Assembly (NCBI GenBank): GCA_028023455.1
Contig: JAQFVV010006311.1
Location: forward strand, 3,208,147-3,272,146
Length of the DNA stretch: 64,000 nt
Reading direction: 5' to 3'
Origin: Epiperipatus broadwayi
Lineage: Eukaryota; Onychophora; Udeonychophora; Euonychophora; Peripatidae
In this document: positions 39,221 to 50,575 of the stretch, one piece after another
Layout of the letters: every line of letters starts with the position of its first letter
Position numbering within the stretch: the stretch's first letter is position 1
Position numbers and translations under genes: made by a program
The notes under the pieces: model-generated
Seen by the model: only the letters and a program-made list of their open reading frames with translations
Database searches by the model: none
Told to the model about the DNA's origin: nothing

Positions 39221-40813
39221 GTTTGTAACGATCGGAGAAAGTGAAGATCGAATCTAACCGCAAAAACAATCTGTACTACAAGGGCGCCATCTAGGCATTT
39301 GAACCTAGATGAATTTATAAAGTAGGCGGATACGCGCTGTTAGGATTCCACTTTATTTACATATTTAGATCGTTAGCCCATTGTCACTAGCTCAGTGGAG
39401 ATGCAGAGATAATAAAATATATATAACCTTAGATATAAATATAAAAAAATAATAAAAGCCACTGCCAGAAATTAACACAGAAAAATATTTATTTACGCAC
39501 ATATAAAATCATTCTAAATTCGAGGAATAAGTTTAACATTTAGATTTTTATCTTAATTTTTAATTTTACATTTAAAATAGCTTGCTATAATGTTTAATAT
39601 TTTATTTAGAGGGTCGAGTATGAATGGACTACATAGGTCTGCATTTGAAAAGAAAGTATTCTTCCCTGATTTAACCTTAGGCAACAAATTTTGCAATCAA
39701 CTGGCGCCAATCCATCTGATACATTCATGTATTCAATGTAGCATGATACGACAACACAAAATACTATATTGTCAGGAATGTACATCTGAACAATAAGTAG
39801 AAATAGAGAAGAGATTGATTCTCCACCAACAGGAATGTGACATCTGTTGGCAAGTAGATCAATAAACAAAAAACTCCATAGGAATGGACTGCGGTCTTCT
39901 GCCGACTTACAAACCCATCCATAGGCAAACAGAGGGTGTGTGGCGTATATCTATAATCCTGCCGTAGCGGACCTCATACTACATCTACTAATTACACAAA
40001 TATATCCAATCCATTGAACCAATTCAACTACGAAATGAATAACCTAAGATTACCCTCCCTTAATATAACTTTACAAACTATATAGCCATTCACGCCCGAC
40101 TTAATTTTAACATTTAAATACGTTCGCACAGATTTGTTTAAAAATGTTGGGTATAGATCGATTACATAGATTCCGCGGTCAAAAACATTTCAAAATAAAC
40201 ATAAACGATCAAAATACAAAATTATTGATACCGACAATCGCAGAGGGAAACTTATAAGTAACCCAATAGTATTCACCATAAGATACTTGCTTGTCACCAA
40301 TAACTTAAAAGACATCCGAATAAATACATTTTAGATACTCACCGTAAGGTATCATTATTTATCGAATGTCTATATATTTTGATCAAATATGAAAACCAAA
40401 ATCTAATTAACGAAACGATCCATGCAGCGTCTATAGACAACTTAAATGTAATGCATTTAATAATTTCTACAATCAGAAAAAAAAAATGGAATGATGTTTA
40501 TCAATCGGAAAACATATAAAATTAACATTATTAAATTGATTTAAAACTTACAAAATCAGATAAGCGTTTTAACATTTCATTCTCTGTTTATCAATTTGTA
40601 AAACTTGACGAATTCTTAATTGATTTTAACAATTGTTCATTTCATATAGCTCTGGTAGAAGAGTCCAGGCCTCTGCTTTCAATTCCCGTTGGCAATTCCC
40701 ACGGCATCTCCATTGGAAGAAAATGTTCTGGAGGTAGCATTAGCTGGTTCCTTTCTGGTATCACAGTCTTTTCATTTTTTTTTTTTTTAAACAAACAAAA
40801 AAAAATGAGAGAG

Positions 40814-40893
40814 AACGGCAAGTGCGTCTTACCGTTGTCATCAAATCAAGTTGGAAAAACTACCTCAACTCTATATTTTTTTTTCCTTTTATA
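40814..40893 (-). promoter_or_regulatory. LTR B promoter core: TATA box plus downstream hairpin
   Basis: Minus-strand TATAAAA (40893-40887) is followed about 50 bp downstream by aacggtaag (40836-40828) pairing with cttgccgtt (40822-40814) around the loop ACGCA. Stem sequence differs from LTRs A and C, but position and the ACGCA loop core agree with LTR A. Confidence 0.55.
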
Positions 40894-41439
40894 TCATCCA
40901 CAAGGATTCACTGAACAAAACGTCACTAATCTGTTTTTTCGCCATGGTCCGAGCCAAGGCCTAGTGCTTCCATTGGTCAAGCTAAAATTTCTTTCTTCTC
41001 TTATCTAACTTTCCATCTGACTTTTAATTAAACAGCTTTTAGATAATTAATAAACAATCATTTCCATTTACAGATTACAGGAATTAATTAATACCTGTTT
41101 TTATTTTAACTTACATTATTTTTTTATTAAAATATTTTTATATTTCAAGCTTGTATTTTTTTATTAAAAAAAATACGTTCAAATACTTTTTTTTTTTTTT
41201 GTTTATGAAAAAAATATTTTTAAAGTTTAGCATCTGTGCGAATGTATACACGTTTAACAATATTTTAATTTTAGCGTTTAGTTTTTTTACTTTTATTTGC
41301 GAACTTTTAAGTTTTTATTTTAAATTAATGTAACAACATATTTATATATCGTTACAATGTCTGGAGAATTTGTTTTATGTGACCTTGGATTCCAGAATCC
41401 ATCTAGAAATATGGACTTTTTGTACCAGACATAACATAA

Positions 41440-41860
41440 CTTTAAAATTTTCAGAAAAACTGTTCTATACCATACATACTTTATCTTAAAACTTTCCAGA
41501 GAGATTGACTCCCTTCCATATATAAGACAATTTTAAATTTTCCAGAGAGATTGGCTCTTTAGGCCACGTATAATTTATTTTTAAATTTTCTAGAAAGGTT
41601 GACACTCTGTACATATTACGCACACTTCTATTTCCTAGAGACATTGATTATTTGTACCATAGATAATGGACATTTAAACTTTTCAGAGAGATTGACTCTC
41701 TGTACCAAATATATTTACTTTTAACTTTTTCAGAGCATTTAAATTTTTCAGAGAGATTGATTCTCTGTACGATACACAATGCACATTTAAATTTTTCAGA
41801 GAGATACATTCTCTATACCATATATAAGGTATCTCTAATCTATTTAAAAATATAGATTTT
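41440..41860. repeat. Coding minisatellite (~48 bp unit, about 8 copies) at end of X gag
   Basis: The block 'cagagagattgactctctgtacca' type (short anchor agagattgact) recurs at intervals of roughly 46-66 bp. On the minus strand the best copies read as ~16-residue repeats (YRESISLKNLN). Older copies toward 41440 carry stops. Confidence 0.75.
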
Positions 41861-42908
41861 TGAAACCATACATGCTGGTTGGTTAATAGATTGAGAACTA
41901 TAGACTGTTGAAACTTTTGTTCTCTTTCTAAAATATCTGGTTTCATCTCCCCTATTGCCTCTCTTAACTTTGTAACCCTATCTGGTGTGTGGAGTTTTTC
42001 CTCCCGCTCTTTTTTCCTTCTTTTCACTTCATGATCTATCCCAATCTGCTCTTTGGTCATCACCTCATGTACTCTCTTTACTGGGAGATTTAGTTTTACC
42101 ACTTCTATCGGCCTTTCTACTTCTTGGAACTTATGCTCTATCAGTATATTTTCTGGTTTATTTATTTCTTCCTCTAATCTCTCATTCCTTTCTCTATTAT
42201 CAGTAGCCTGACTATCTAGCTTATCTTTTAACACCAGTGATCCCTGACTACCTTCCTATTTTATAGCTTCCATAGGTTTACAGACTCCTACTTTATCTTC
42301 AAATGCTGTAAACCTATTTTTGTACTCTATATGAGGTTTTTCGATCTCAGTTTCCCAGGCCATGATCATTCAGTTGTTGCTTTCAATAGAGTTATCTATC
42401 TTTGCTTTGAGATCTTCCCTCAAACTTTCTATACCTTGCTTGGTATCTTCTTTTAAACTTTTATTACTTTTCTCCATCTTTTGTTCTAAACTTTCTATAC
42501 TTTTATTACTTTTCTCCATCTTCTATTCTAAACTTTTATTATTTTTCTCATTATCTTTTCTTAGATTTTTATTATCTTTTTTATACTTCTAAACATCTGC
42601 ATTATCATTTCCATCTCTGATGATGCCATCTGAGTCTGGCCAACATTTGGCTCCTCATGTACTTCCACACTTGAGGCCTTATTATTGCTACTAACTTTAG
42701 AGGCATCTTCCTCTACTTCCTCCCTTCCTTGTGCTTCTTTAAAGAAAACCTCCCCACCCCCTTCTTCAGTACAAAAATGATCACTGATCCCTGGGATTGG
42801 GACACCCTCCTCTTCCATAACATCCTCAGTAGTATTATTTAGTTCACTCATGTTTTTCAAAACTATATATATTCTGTCTGTGCTTCCCTGACCACCAAAA
42901 ACACACAC
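41683..42908 (-). pseudogene. Gag-like protein of element X
   Basis: The minus-strand frame 42908-42561 has an acidic N-terminal region; MSELNNTTEDVMEEEG at about 42854 is a more plausible start than the first Met. It continues through damaged frames rich in KMEKSNKSIESL-type heptads (about 42560-42370), then the frame 42234-41683 (LKDKLDSQATDNRERNERLEEEI, EVKRRKKEREEKL). The charged coiled coil suits Gag proteins of arthropod-type Gypsy elements. No zinc knuckle or protease follows. Two or more stops and frameshifts disrupt it. Its end is made of the 16-residue repeats. Confidence 0.6.
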
Positions 42909-44046
42909 ATCACTTCCTTGTCTGACACCTATCTCTGACTGACCAACTAATTTGCTTTTTCACCTGGCTTTACTATGCATTACAAATACAAAATTTTTTT
43001 TATTTAATATCCCTCATTCAATGAATCACATGACAATAATCTATATAGTGCATGTCTGTCTGTAATAGCCCAAATTATATATCCATCTATTCCCCCAGAG
43101 ATCCAACAGATACTGACAGTCCACAGAATGATTAGCAGTTCACAATCATGAGACAAATAAAAGAATTCAGTCACAGCACTATAATCACACAATTCATCAT
43201 GAACACTCAGAAGATCATCCCAATTCAATCACTATTAACTACCACAACCCTTGATTGAATGATGCAAACTTTGTTGCAATAAAAGAAGTATTTTTAAGTC
43301 TTAGGGGCTAAAATAGATAAACTATGCCTTGCTCTCTCTCTTGGAGTCTTACGTGGCAAGTATCAAAGAATGCCCCGCTTTTTATAGGCTACAGAAAATT
43401 AAGCCTTGCTCTCTCTTGGAGACTTATAGGCTGATATCATGGCAGGACTGCTGTTAACTGCTTCATGATAAAATAAAGATAACTTATAAATTGGGTTGGA
43501 GCAGTGAATGGGTTTGATCATTCATGGGTTACAGGAATACATAGCATTCTCAAGGCAATGACAAAACTCTCCACTCATCATCAAAGCTGCAATCTAACCA
43601 ACCAACTCCAATGATCAAATATCCAATCCAACCTCCAAAATCATAGACATTTCTACACAATGAACTCCCCAAACACACATGAGACTACTATCCCATAATT
43701 CATCACTATTTACTATGCCTAGCCTATCTGGCAATAAATCATTCTAATATTTAAAAAAAATTATTTCACCACAGTCTTAAGTTGTGGTATACATATCTTT
43801 TCAAAATTGAGAGAAAAACAAAACCAAGCTGTTTTATGGCTGTACCCATTTTATCATCATCAATGAAAAATTAAATCATATTAAACATCATCACACACAA
43901 ATCTAAAACAAGACTATATGGCTAAGACAATTTTGTAAGACAAACAAAAAAATTTTCACTGGAAAAAAAAGTTTTACTAAAAAAAATTTCTCTCTTTTTA
44001 ACCACACATCTCCCATCACTCTATAGACTACTTTCTCAGGTATATA
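42909..44046 (-). other. Leader region of element X
   Basis: About 1.1 kb between the PBS and gag without a convincing frame. Two copies of a 'cttgctctctcttggag' block occur at about 43329 and 43395. Confidence 0.5.
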
Positions 44047-44064
44047 GTGACATATTGGGCACCA
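44047..44064 (-). promoter_or_regulatory. Primer-binding site of element X
   Basis: TGGTGCCCAATATGTCAC begins one base after the 5' LTR end. It resembles the TGGCGCCCAAC type of PBS with one change. Confidence 0.65.
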
Positions 44065-44065
44065 T

Positions 44066-47000
44066 TGTAATTAAAAATGAGAAAGATCCATTGTAACATA
44101 AATAAAGGTAGATCAAATGAATTAAAATATATTATTTTAAAATATCAAATATTACCATTAATAAATATCTTTACCTGAGTAGTAGCTATGAATCAAAAGG
44201 CATTGTACTGGGGAGTTATCAATCATATTAAGAGGTCATATATAAGTGGTAACTATAATAGTCATCAAAATTTATTAACTCAGAATATTATGTAAATATT
44301 AATTATCAATAAAATTATCGGTGGCTTAAATTCATCAATTTCTACTTAAGATTTCTAAAGATATCATAATATCAATAATTAGAAACAATAATGCCTGGAG
44401 ACTAGTCATTTAAGGTGTCTGGCCTATTTCAAACCCTAGATAGGCAGGCATTGTATCATCAATAAACAAGTAGAAACTATAAACAAATTATTAAGAACAA
44501 ACTATTATAACTCAGGAAATAACATCAAGTGTGTGAGTACACTGGTAACTCAATAAAATATCTTCTCAGGTATACAGACAGTAGATTTGATCCCCTTTCA
44601 TCTCTTGGTTTGATGTCAAGTGCATATTTAAGTAAATAACAAGTGAATATGGTCTAGCAGGGCGCCACTAGATTATCTGAACCTAGACACAGTTATATCT
44701 TATAACCTTTTCACATGTACCGGGTTTGAATCCCTTTTTGGTACTTTATTTCTAACAAAAATAGAGGATTTTGCTTTTAGATCCATATCACTGTATGCAC
44801 TAACATTTAGGTAAACATAAAACATCCTTAAACTAAAGTGGAGTATATAAAATTCATTAGACAGAAATCATTTCCTAGATCTTAACATAATAAATGCATT
44901 TCAATATCTTTATAAGTTTTACTAGCTCAGATTATACTATTAATTTAGGATGGCAATTCACTCATCCTTGCATGATATAGATGATGGAATGGTGGTTATT
45001 ATAATTATTCACGAATGTCAACTAAATACCATGAAATCACTTATTTATCTATGGCCTTTAAACATTTATCTAGCTCATTAATTCAAAATGTGATGATGAT
45101 GATGACAATAATGATAATAGTTCCATCCACAGCTTTAGGACTAAGCCTAATCATAAAACTTAATTTTTAAAGAAATTCATAACTATTGCTTAATCTTAGT
45201 ATATCTAATTAAATCTTAAATAATTAATATTAACCATTGATGATGAATGATCACAACTAATAAAGAATACTCTCAATGAACTATATATGCCTCGTTTAAT
45301 AAAACAATTTAACATTTATTAATTTATTACGAACATATACAAACAATTTAAAGATAAAACTAAGAATTTATATGAATAATAATGATAATAACAATAATTG
45401 ATTATTTGGCAATCATAAGATTAATTTTGAATTCTTCCCCCTTTCCCATCAAAGATATATAATGTATATTAAATTGGATACTAAGTTTGCTAAAGTTTTC
45501 AATTCACAAGAAAATATTTCATAAAAAAATATTCGCTCTTTTTTTTCTTTTTTTCTCTTTTGCCCACATACTTTTATAATCTAACATGTAAAGTCGAATG
45601 ATGAAGTAGAAAAATGTTAGTGAAATTGAGAGAAGAAGATTTCCAGATACAAGTTTTTAAACTATTTCCCCCCCTTCCCGCTAAGCTTGGATATTGCTAT
45701 TCTTTAAATCAAAACAAAAATAACCTAATATTTTTAATGCTATATATGTCTATTATTCTTCCATCCACAAGCAATTATATCCATGTAACAATTTAATATA
45801 TTACTGTGTAGGTATGTGTTTATTCCCATAATACCCAAAATATTATTTAAAAACAAAATAATAATACAAAAAAATATCTTTTACATTTTAACCAACATTT
45901 CATAATTTTAGATTAGTATACAATAATAGTTTTAATATACATAAAATTATTACTCAATGTTATAACTATTCTTATTGAAGAAAACTATGGTTTTAATCAA
46001 TTTTGGGTTGTGTTAAAGTTCTGAGAAAAAAAATATAACTTCATTTCTAAAATTGTAGGATAGTGTTTGATATAATAAAAAGAAAATATATAGTAAAAGT
46101 TCATATTACCAGTCCCACAGGTTCAAACTTAGCTTGTTTAATGTTCATACTTTTGCAGCATCATGGTTTCTTTTTCTTGAGGCTTGTAATTATTTAACGG
46201 TTATGATTATGGTGATATTATTTGCCACTGGAACTCCTTTTTCCTCTTCCTTCCTTGTTAAGCATAATTCTTCTGTTAGAGTATATCAGTTGTTCTCTCA
46301 TTTGCAATTTTTTTCTTACTGGGTTTAAATTCAGTCACTGGAACAATTGTACTAGATGATTCAATTTGTACTAGATGATTTAATATTTATCAGTAGATTA
46401 ATCATTTTTCTTCAGCTTTCAAATGCAGGTGAATGTTTCTTTTGCTTAAAATATCAAATTTTTCTTCTTAATCAGTCATCAGATGTGAAATATTTAATTT
46501 CATTTCAGACAAGAATTTTTTTTCTATATGATATGCTGGTTGATGGTGAGTCAAGGTCCCAGATGAGAAAATATATATATTTTTTAAACTGCCATGCTGT
46601 TTTTAATCTTCACATAAAAAAAACTTTATATTAAAAATGATTTTTAAAATTGATATCTGCTGAAGTAAAATGCTTGCCTTCCTTAGTTTCAATATTTAAA
46701 AATTCTCTTACTGATTTTTTCCAGACTGGTTTTTATAGTTTATTTTTTCAGCTAACTTGTTTAATTAGATTCCTAGTGTAACTTTCTCTGGAAATAAATT
46801 TAAAAATCACACTACCTTGATTTTTCAGACTAATCTTGATTTGAAAAAAAAATTGTCTTAATCCTTTTTTTTGACATCTCTGTCACAAATGTAACACCTA
46901 AAATTTGAGCTGCTTTCTTTGATCAAGCTGATGGGACACTTTTAAAACTTAGCGCTCTCACCAAGCTTTAACAGAAAAACTACCAATCGTTATAAAAACA

Positions 47001-47657
47001 AAATTGTTACAACAATATATATCTAATTTAACAGATTTTCTCCTTTAACACAAAATTGTGAAGCAAATAATTTAACAGTTTTAACTTTTTTTTCAATATG
47101 TAATAAATGTAGGTTTGTTTATGCAATGTACACACACACTCTATCATTTATAAAATGGGTCTATAAAATAATCTAAATGCTTTCTAGAAATTATAATTTT
47201 AATATTTAAAATCAAATCCTTAACTTCCAAATCCCAAACTATAACCATAGAAAAACAGCAAAATAGATAGACAAAAATAAAATATTAGAATTTAGCAAAT
47301 GTAGTCTAGCTTTGAAGAGAGTTTAATATTTGAAATATACAATGATAATTAAACAGTTTACACACACTTCCTATATATGTGTTATTACTCTACTTTTTAA
47401 CAAAAAAAATTAAATATTGAATAATTAACCATGTATACTACTCTTCTTGAGTTTTTTATCAACCCACAAACAAATAAAGAATATAACTGTTGACCCACTT
47501 TCTTTCTGTCTTAAGCTCTTAGAAGTGGATCTTGTAGGGTTTAAACTTGGGTGCCTTACAGCTTCCTTACTATATAAAATGTGATGATGATTTTTGTTCC
47601 ACATTTTCTTTCATGCACATTACTACAAATTTAGCTACTGACAAAATTGTAATGGCA
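44066..47657 (-). repeat. 5' LTR of element X
   Basis: Collinear with 35037-38622 from TGTAATTAAAAA to AATGGCA. The outer end lacks the last bases (AACA) seen in the other LTR and runs into a TA tract. Confidence 0.8.
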
Positions 47658-48020
47658 CTATATATATATATAAAATCAAAACTACCTCAAATCCAAAATT
47701 CAAACAGACCAGCATAAAAATAATATTAAAACACTACCAAAGGTTTCACTAACTCTTAAATAAATTAATTGCTTTAGAAATAATAAATTTTCAATAATAA
47801 AGATTTTTTAATTCTTCTTTTGATTTCATTTCGCTCAAAGAAGACAACCTTACCTTCATCAAAATCAATAGTGTGGCCTGTATCTTTTTCATGGACATAC
47901 AAAGCAGAACTAAGATATCTATTTTTAACTCTACTTTTATGAACCTTTATTCTTTCATTTAAACTCATACTACTTGACCTATGTAAACCTTCTTACAAAT
48001 AAACAAGGGATAAAATATAC
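47658..48020 (-). mobile_element. Penelope-like element 3' part, left arm of palindrome
   Basis: Minus-strand codons from about 48018 encode the GIY-YIG endonuclease region described for the right arm (SLNERIKVHKSRVKNRYLSS, then EKDTGHTIDFDEGKVVFFER). In this arm one base is missing or changed near the 'VYIGQ' block, and about 145 bp of 3' UTR present in the right arm is deleted between 'aagagtt' and 'agtgaaacc'. The arm ends in a TA tract that borders element X. Confidence 0.75.
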
Positions 48021-48021
48021 T

Positions 48022-48536
48022 ATTTTATCCCTTGTTTATTTTGTAAGAAGGTTTACATAGGTCAGAGTAGTATGAGTTTAAATGAAAGAATAAAGGTTCA
48101 TAAAAGTAGAGTTAAAAAAAGATATCTTAGTTCTGCTTTGTATGTCCATGAAAAAGATACAGGCCACACTATTGATTTTGATGAAGGTAAGGTTGTCTTC
48201 TTTGAGAGAAATGAAATCAAAAGAAGAATTAAAGAATCTTTATTATTGAAAATTTATTATTTCTGAAGCAATTAATTTATTTAAGAGTTCTTTTAATATT
48301 AAGGGTGGATGGGAAATGAATGGATTTGTGGGTAATGTTTAATATTATATATATTGTGTAGTTTTTGTAGTTTTTTACACGTGAGAAGTCTGCTTGTAGC
48401 AGTGAAACCTTTGGTAGTGTTTTAATATTATTTTTATGCTGGTCTGGTTGAATTTTGGATTTGAGGTAGTTTTGATTATATATTGACTAGTTTAGCTTTA
48501 TGCTTGTAATGTTTATATATATACATATATATATAT
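48022..48536 (+). mobile_element. Penelope-like element 3' part, right arm: GIY-YIG endonuclease
   Basis: From the palindrome centre the frame reads IPCLFCKKVYIGQSSMSLNE, then RIKVHKSRV, SSALYVHEKDTGHTIDFDEG and KVVFFERNEIKRRIKESL, ending at 48266. This is the GIY-YIG nuclease of Penelope-like retroelements: the C-x-x-C-K-x-VYIGQ start, the R-I-x-x-H-K helix, the 'A..H....GH.I.F' block with its histidine, and 'ER....R...ES'. Such enzymes nick the target during retrotransposition. The preceding RT is absent in both arms. About 220 bp of 3' UTR follows, ending 'gactagtttagctttatgc' and TA repeats. Confidence 0.8.
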
Positions 48537-49459
48537 TGTACCCTTTTGTTTAGGTAAGGATGAATTGTTTAGATCAATTTACTAGAAAATTTTAAATTTC
48601 AAAACCAATTAAGGGAAAGACATATGTAATGTGTTGATGATCTTTTGAAAATCTAGTTAGAGCAAGTAAAAATAATTACTGTATCATATTGTGTTAGTAT
48701 TTTTAAAAAAAATAACTAAAGATAAATTGTAATACTGTATGGTTGGGAATACTGGCCATAATAAATACTGCATTAATAAGTCTTGTAAATAAATGATTAA
48801 AGTAAATTTTAAAAGTAATAATTTAAAGTTAAATAAATAGACTATTTAATAATAATAATTATATTTAATAATTCTATTTAAAAATCAGCTAATTAAAAGT
48901 GATAATATGGGAGACAAGTGCATATTCGATTTTATAATATTGAAATAATTATTCTAAATTTTGCTATAATATTATTTTTATGTAATATTTTTTAAATTAT
49001 TTATTTTATTTTCAGTTAAATTATGAGCATTTCATTTATTTTTGTAAATCACATGACATGTAGATATTCACACGTGTGCTTCTGGAGTTTTTCTAGTAAA
49101 GTTGCAGAACTATTTAAAATTTTAATATAAGATTTAAAAATAGTATATTTGTCTATCCCAGAATAAAAATAATATTAGCTGTTATAAATATTAAGTTGGG
49201 TTTTTAAAAATGAATGTAATAAGTAAAAATAGATTTTTATTTTGTTTAAAAATAACTACATTTTAAAAGAAGGCTAAAAGTAATAATAAATATTATAATA
49301 TGATTTTAAAATTATTTTAAAGTGCTTGATGTGTAAATATAATATGAAAATTAACTAAGAATTAAATAATATAATAAATATTTAGTAAATTATTATTTAT
49401 TTTAATTTTAAGACAGCGTTGTGGCCAGGGTAGTAATAAATTAAACATTGTTTAAGTAA

Positions 49460-49512
49460 CCAATCAGGGAAGTAAGTTGCTTAGGTATAAAAGAGCTGCA
49501 CAAGTTTTGCAG
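49460..49512 (+). promoter_or_regulatory. Promoter-like block in element Z
   Basis: CCAAT at 49460-49464, TATAAAA at 49486-49492, and a small hairpin CTGCA(49496-49500)/TGCAG(49508-49512) where the RNA start would be expected. This is the only clustered promoter motif in element Z and lies about 270 bp before the ORF at 49783. Confidence 0.5.
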
Positions 49513-49782
49513 ACTATTATTACTAATGCTACTACTATTGTGATTACTACGACTCCAAATTCTATCAGAGGAGTAAGCTATATTTAACAACTTCATCTCT
49601 AGTAATTTATAGTTTTAAAAATTAGAAGTAATAGTAATAGTCAATTTTATTTATTTTAAAGTTTGTAAAGAAAGTGTAGTCATTTATTATTATAAGATCA
49701 TGTAATACAGAGATGCATGGCTAAAAACTAAGTAATTCCTTACCTACCAATTTATTTAAGCCAAATTAATGTCGCATTAAAC

Positions 49783-50575
49783 ATGAATAAACCATTACTA
49801 AATTTTAAGTTATGTGGAAAATATCGGAATGATGATTTTTCCATTAGGCACGTAATTTTGCCTATTGTAATTAATGATTTTTATTTACTGGAGAGTAACA
49901 AGTTGGACATCACAGAGATTTTTAAAAAAAAGTTCGCCAGAGATGGAAAATACAAAAATTTGAAAATATTTTTATTCAGAGAGCTTACTTTAAATAAGAT
50001 GATGAATTTTAAAAAGAAACTTTTAATTTGACAAAAGAATTAATTCTGTGAAGAAATATTTGGTAATTCATTTTTAAAAACTGTTGTACTAATTTAAAAT
50101 ATGTATTAATCTATTTGAAAATGATTATTAATTAACATATGCTAGTCATATAAAAGTTTTGAAAATATCTATGGAAATATAAAAAATACATCGTAACTAT
50201 CGGGGAACGCTGAATCTTACTGGTGTATCAGAGAACTTGAACATTGGGAAATATGGATAAAAGTTACAAAACTTTGAAAATTATTTTAGTGCAAAATATC
50301 AAAAGTACTTTTAATACTATATTTATGGAGCAATGGAATTTATGAATTATTTAAAATTTTTAGAAGCAAAGCAATGGTTATTTTAATTAATCCGGATATT
50401 GTAAAGTTAACTTACCGTAATTTTTGTTTTGGAATTGTCAAACATTTTGTTAAAAGTGGAACTATCAGAGCATGCATGGTTTGGGCACCAGAAGAGGGTG
50501 ATCAACGTGTCATGAAATAGAAGTTAGAGGAGGAAAAAATAACATTTTTCCTTAAGAAACGTAGTTGATGGACTT
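49783..50575 (+). pseudogene. Decayed unknown ORF in element Z
   Basis: An 82-codon open frame (49783-50031) starts MNKPLLNFKLCGKYRNDDF and contains ITEIFKKKFARDGKYKN and FLFRELTLNK. After a damaged stretch, a second coding-like piece at about 50345-50570 reads KAMVILINPDIVKLTYRN, then FGIVKHFVKSGTIRACMVW and APEEGDQRVMK before a stop. Mixed, non-repetitive composition in such AT-rich DNA suggests former coding. I do not recognise a family; a Gag-like or transposon-specific protein is possible. Confidence 0.35.

Larger units (their letters stand above)
39163..41356 (-). mobile_element. LTR B with PBS and leader stub, inserted in element X
   Basis: The LTR proper is 39224-41356 (2133 bp). It has perfect 9-bp inverted ends (TGTAACGAT at one, ATCGTTACA at the other), a TATA box (40893-40887, minus) and the family hairpin. 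Reading out of its 3' end on the minus strand comes a PBS-like TGGCGCCC and about 50 bp of leader, ending in ggatcgtt, which looks like the last bases of another LTR. An 8-bp direct repeat CCAGACAT (minus strand) lies at both outer borders (about 41364-41357 and 39162-39155). I infer a full element inserted in X that later lost its interior and most of one LTR. Confidence 0.75.
35037..47657 (-). mobile_element. Element X: LTR retrotransposon (Gypsy-like) with 3.6-kb LTRs
   Basis: Two direct repeats, 35037-38622 and 44066-47657, flank an internal region that on the minus strand has a primer-binding-like site next to the right LTR, a gag-like region (about 42908-41683), the C-terminus of a Gypsy-type integrase (38990-38826) and a purine tract next to the left LTR. 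So it is read from right to left. Protease, RT and RNase H are absent, and LTR B is inserted between gag and integrase. Both flanks are TA-rich, so the target duplication cannot be defined. The two LTRs differ by only a few bases per 60, so the element is not very old. 3.6 kb is long for an LTR. Confidence 0.8.

Noticed and set aside
35037-47657. A simple tandem segmental duplication of 3.6 kb
   Set aside because: The PBS-like site, purine tract, gag-like frames and integrase tail at the expected places and strand make an LTR element the better explanation.
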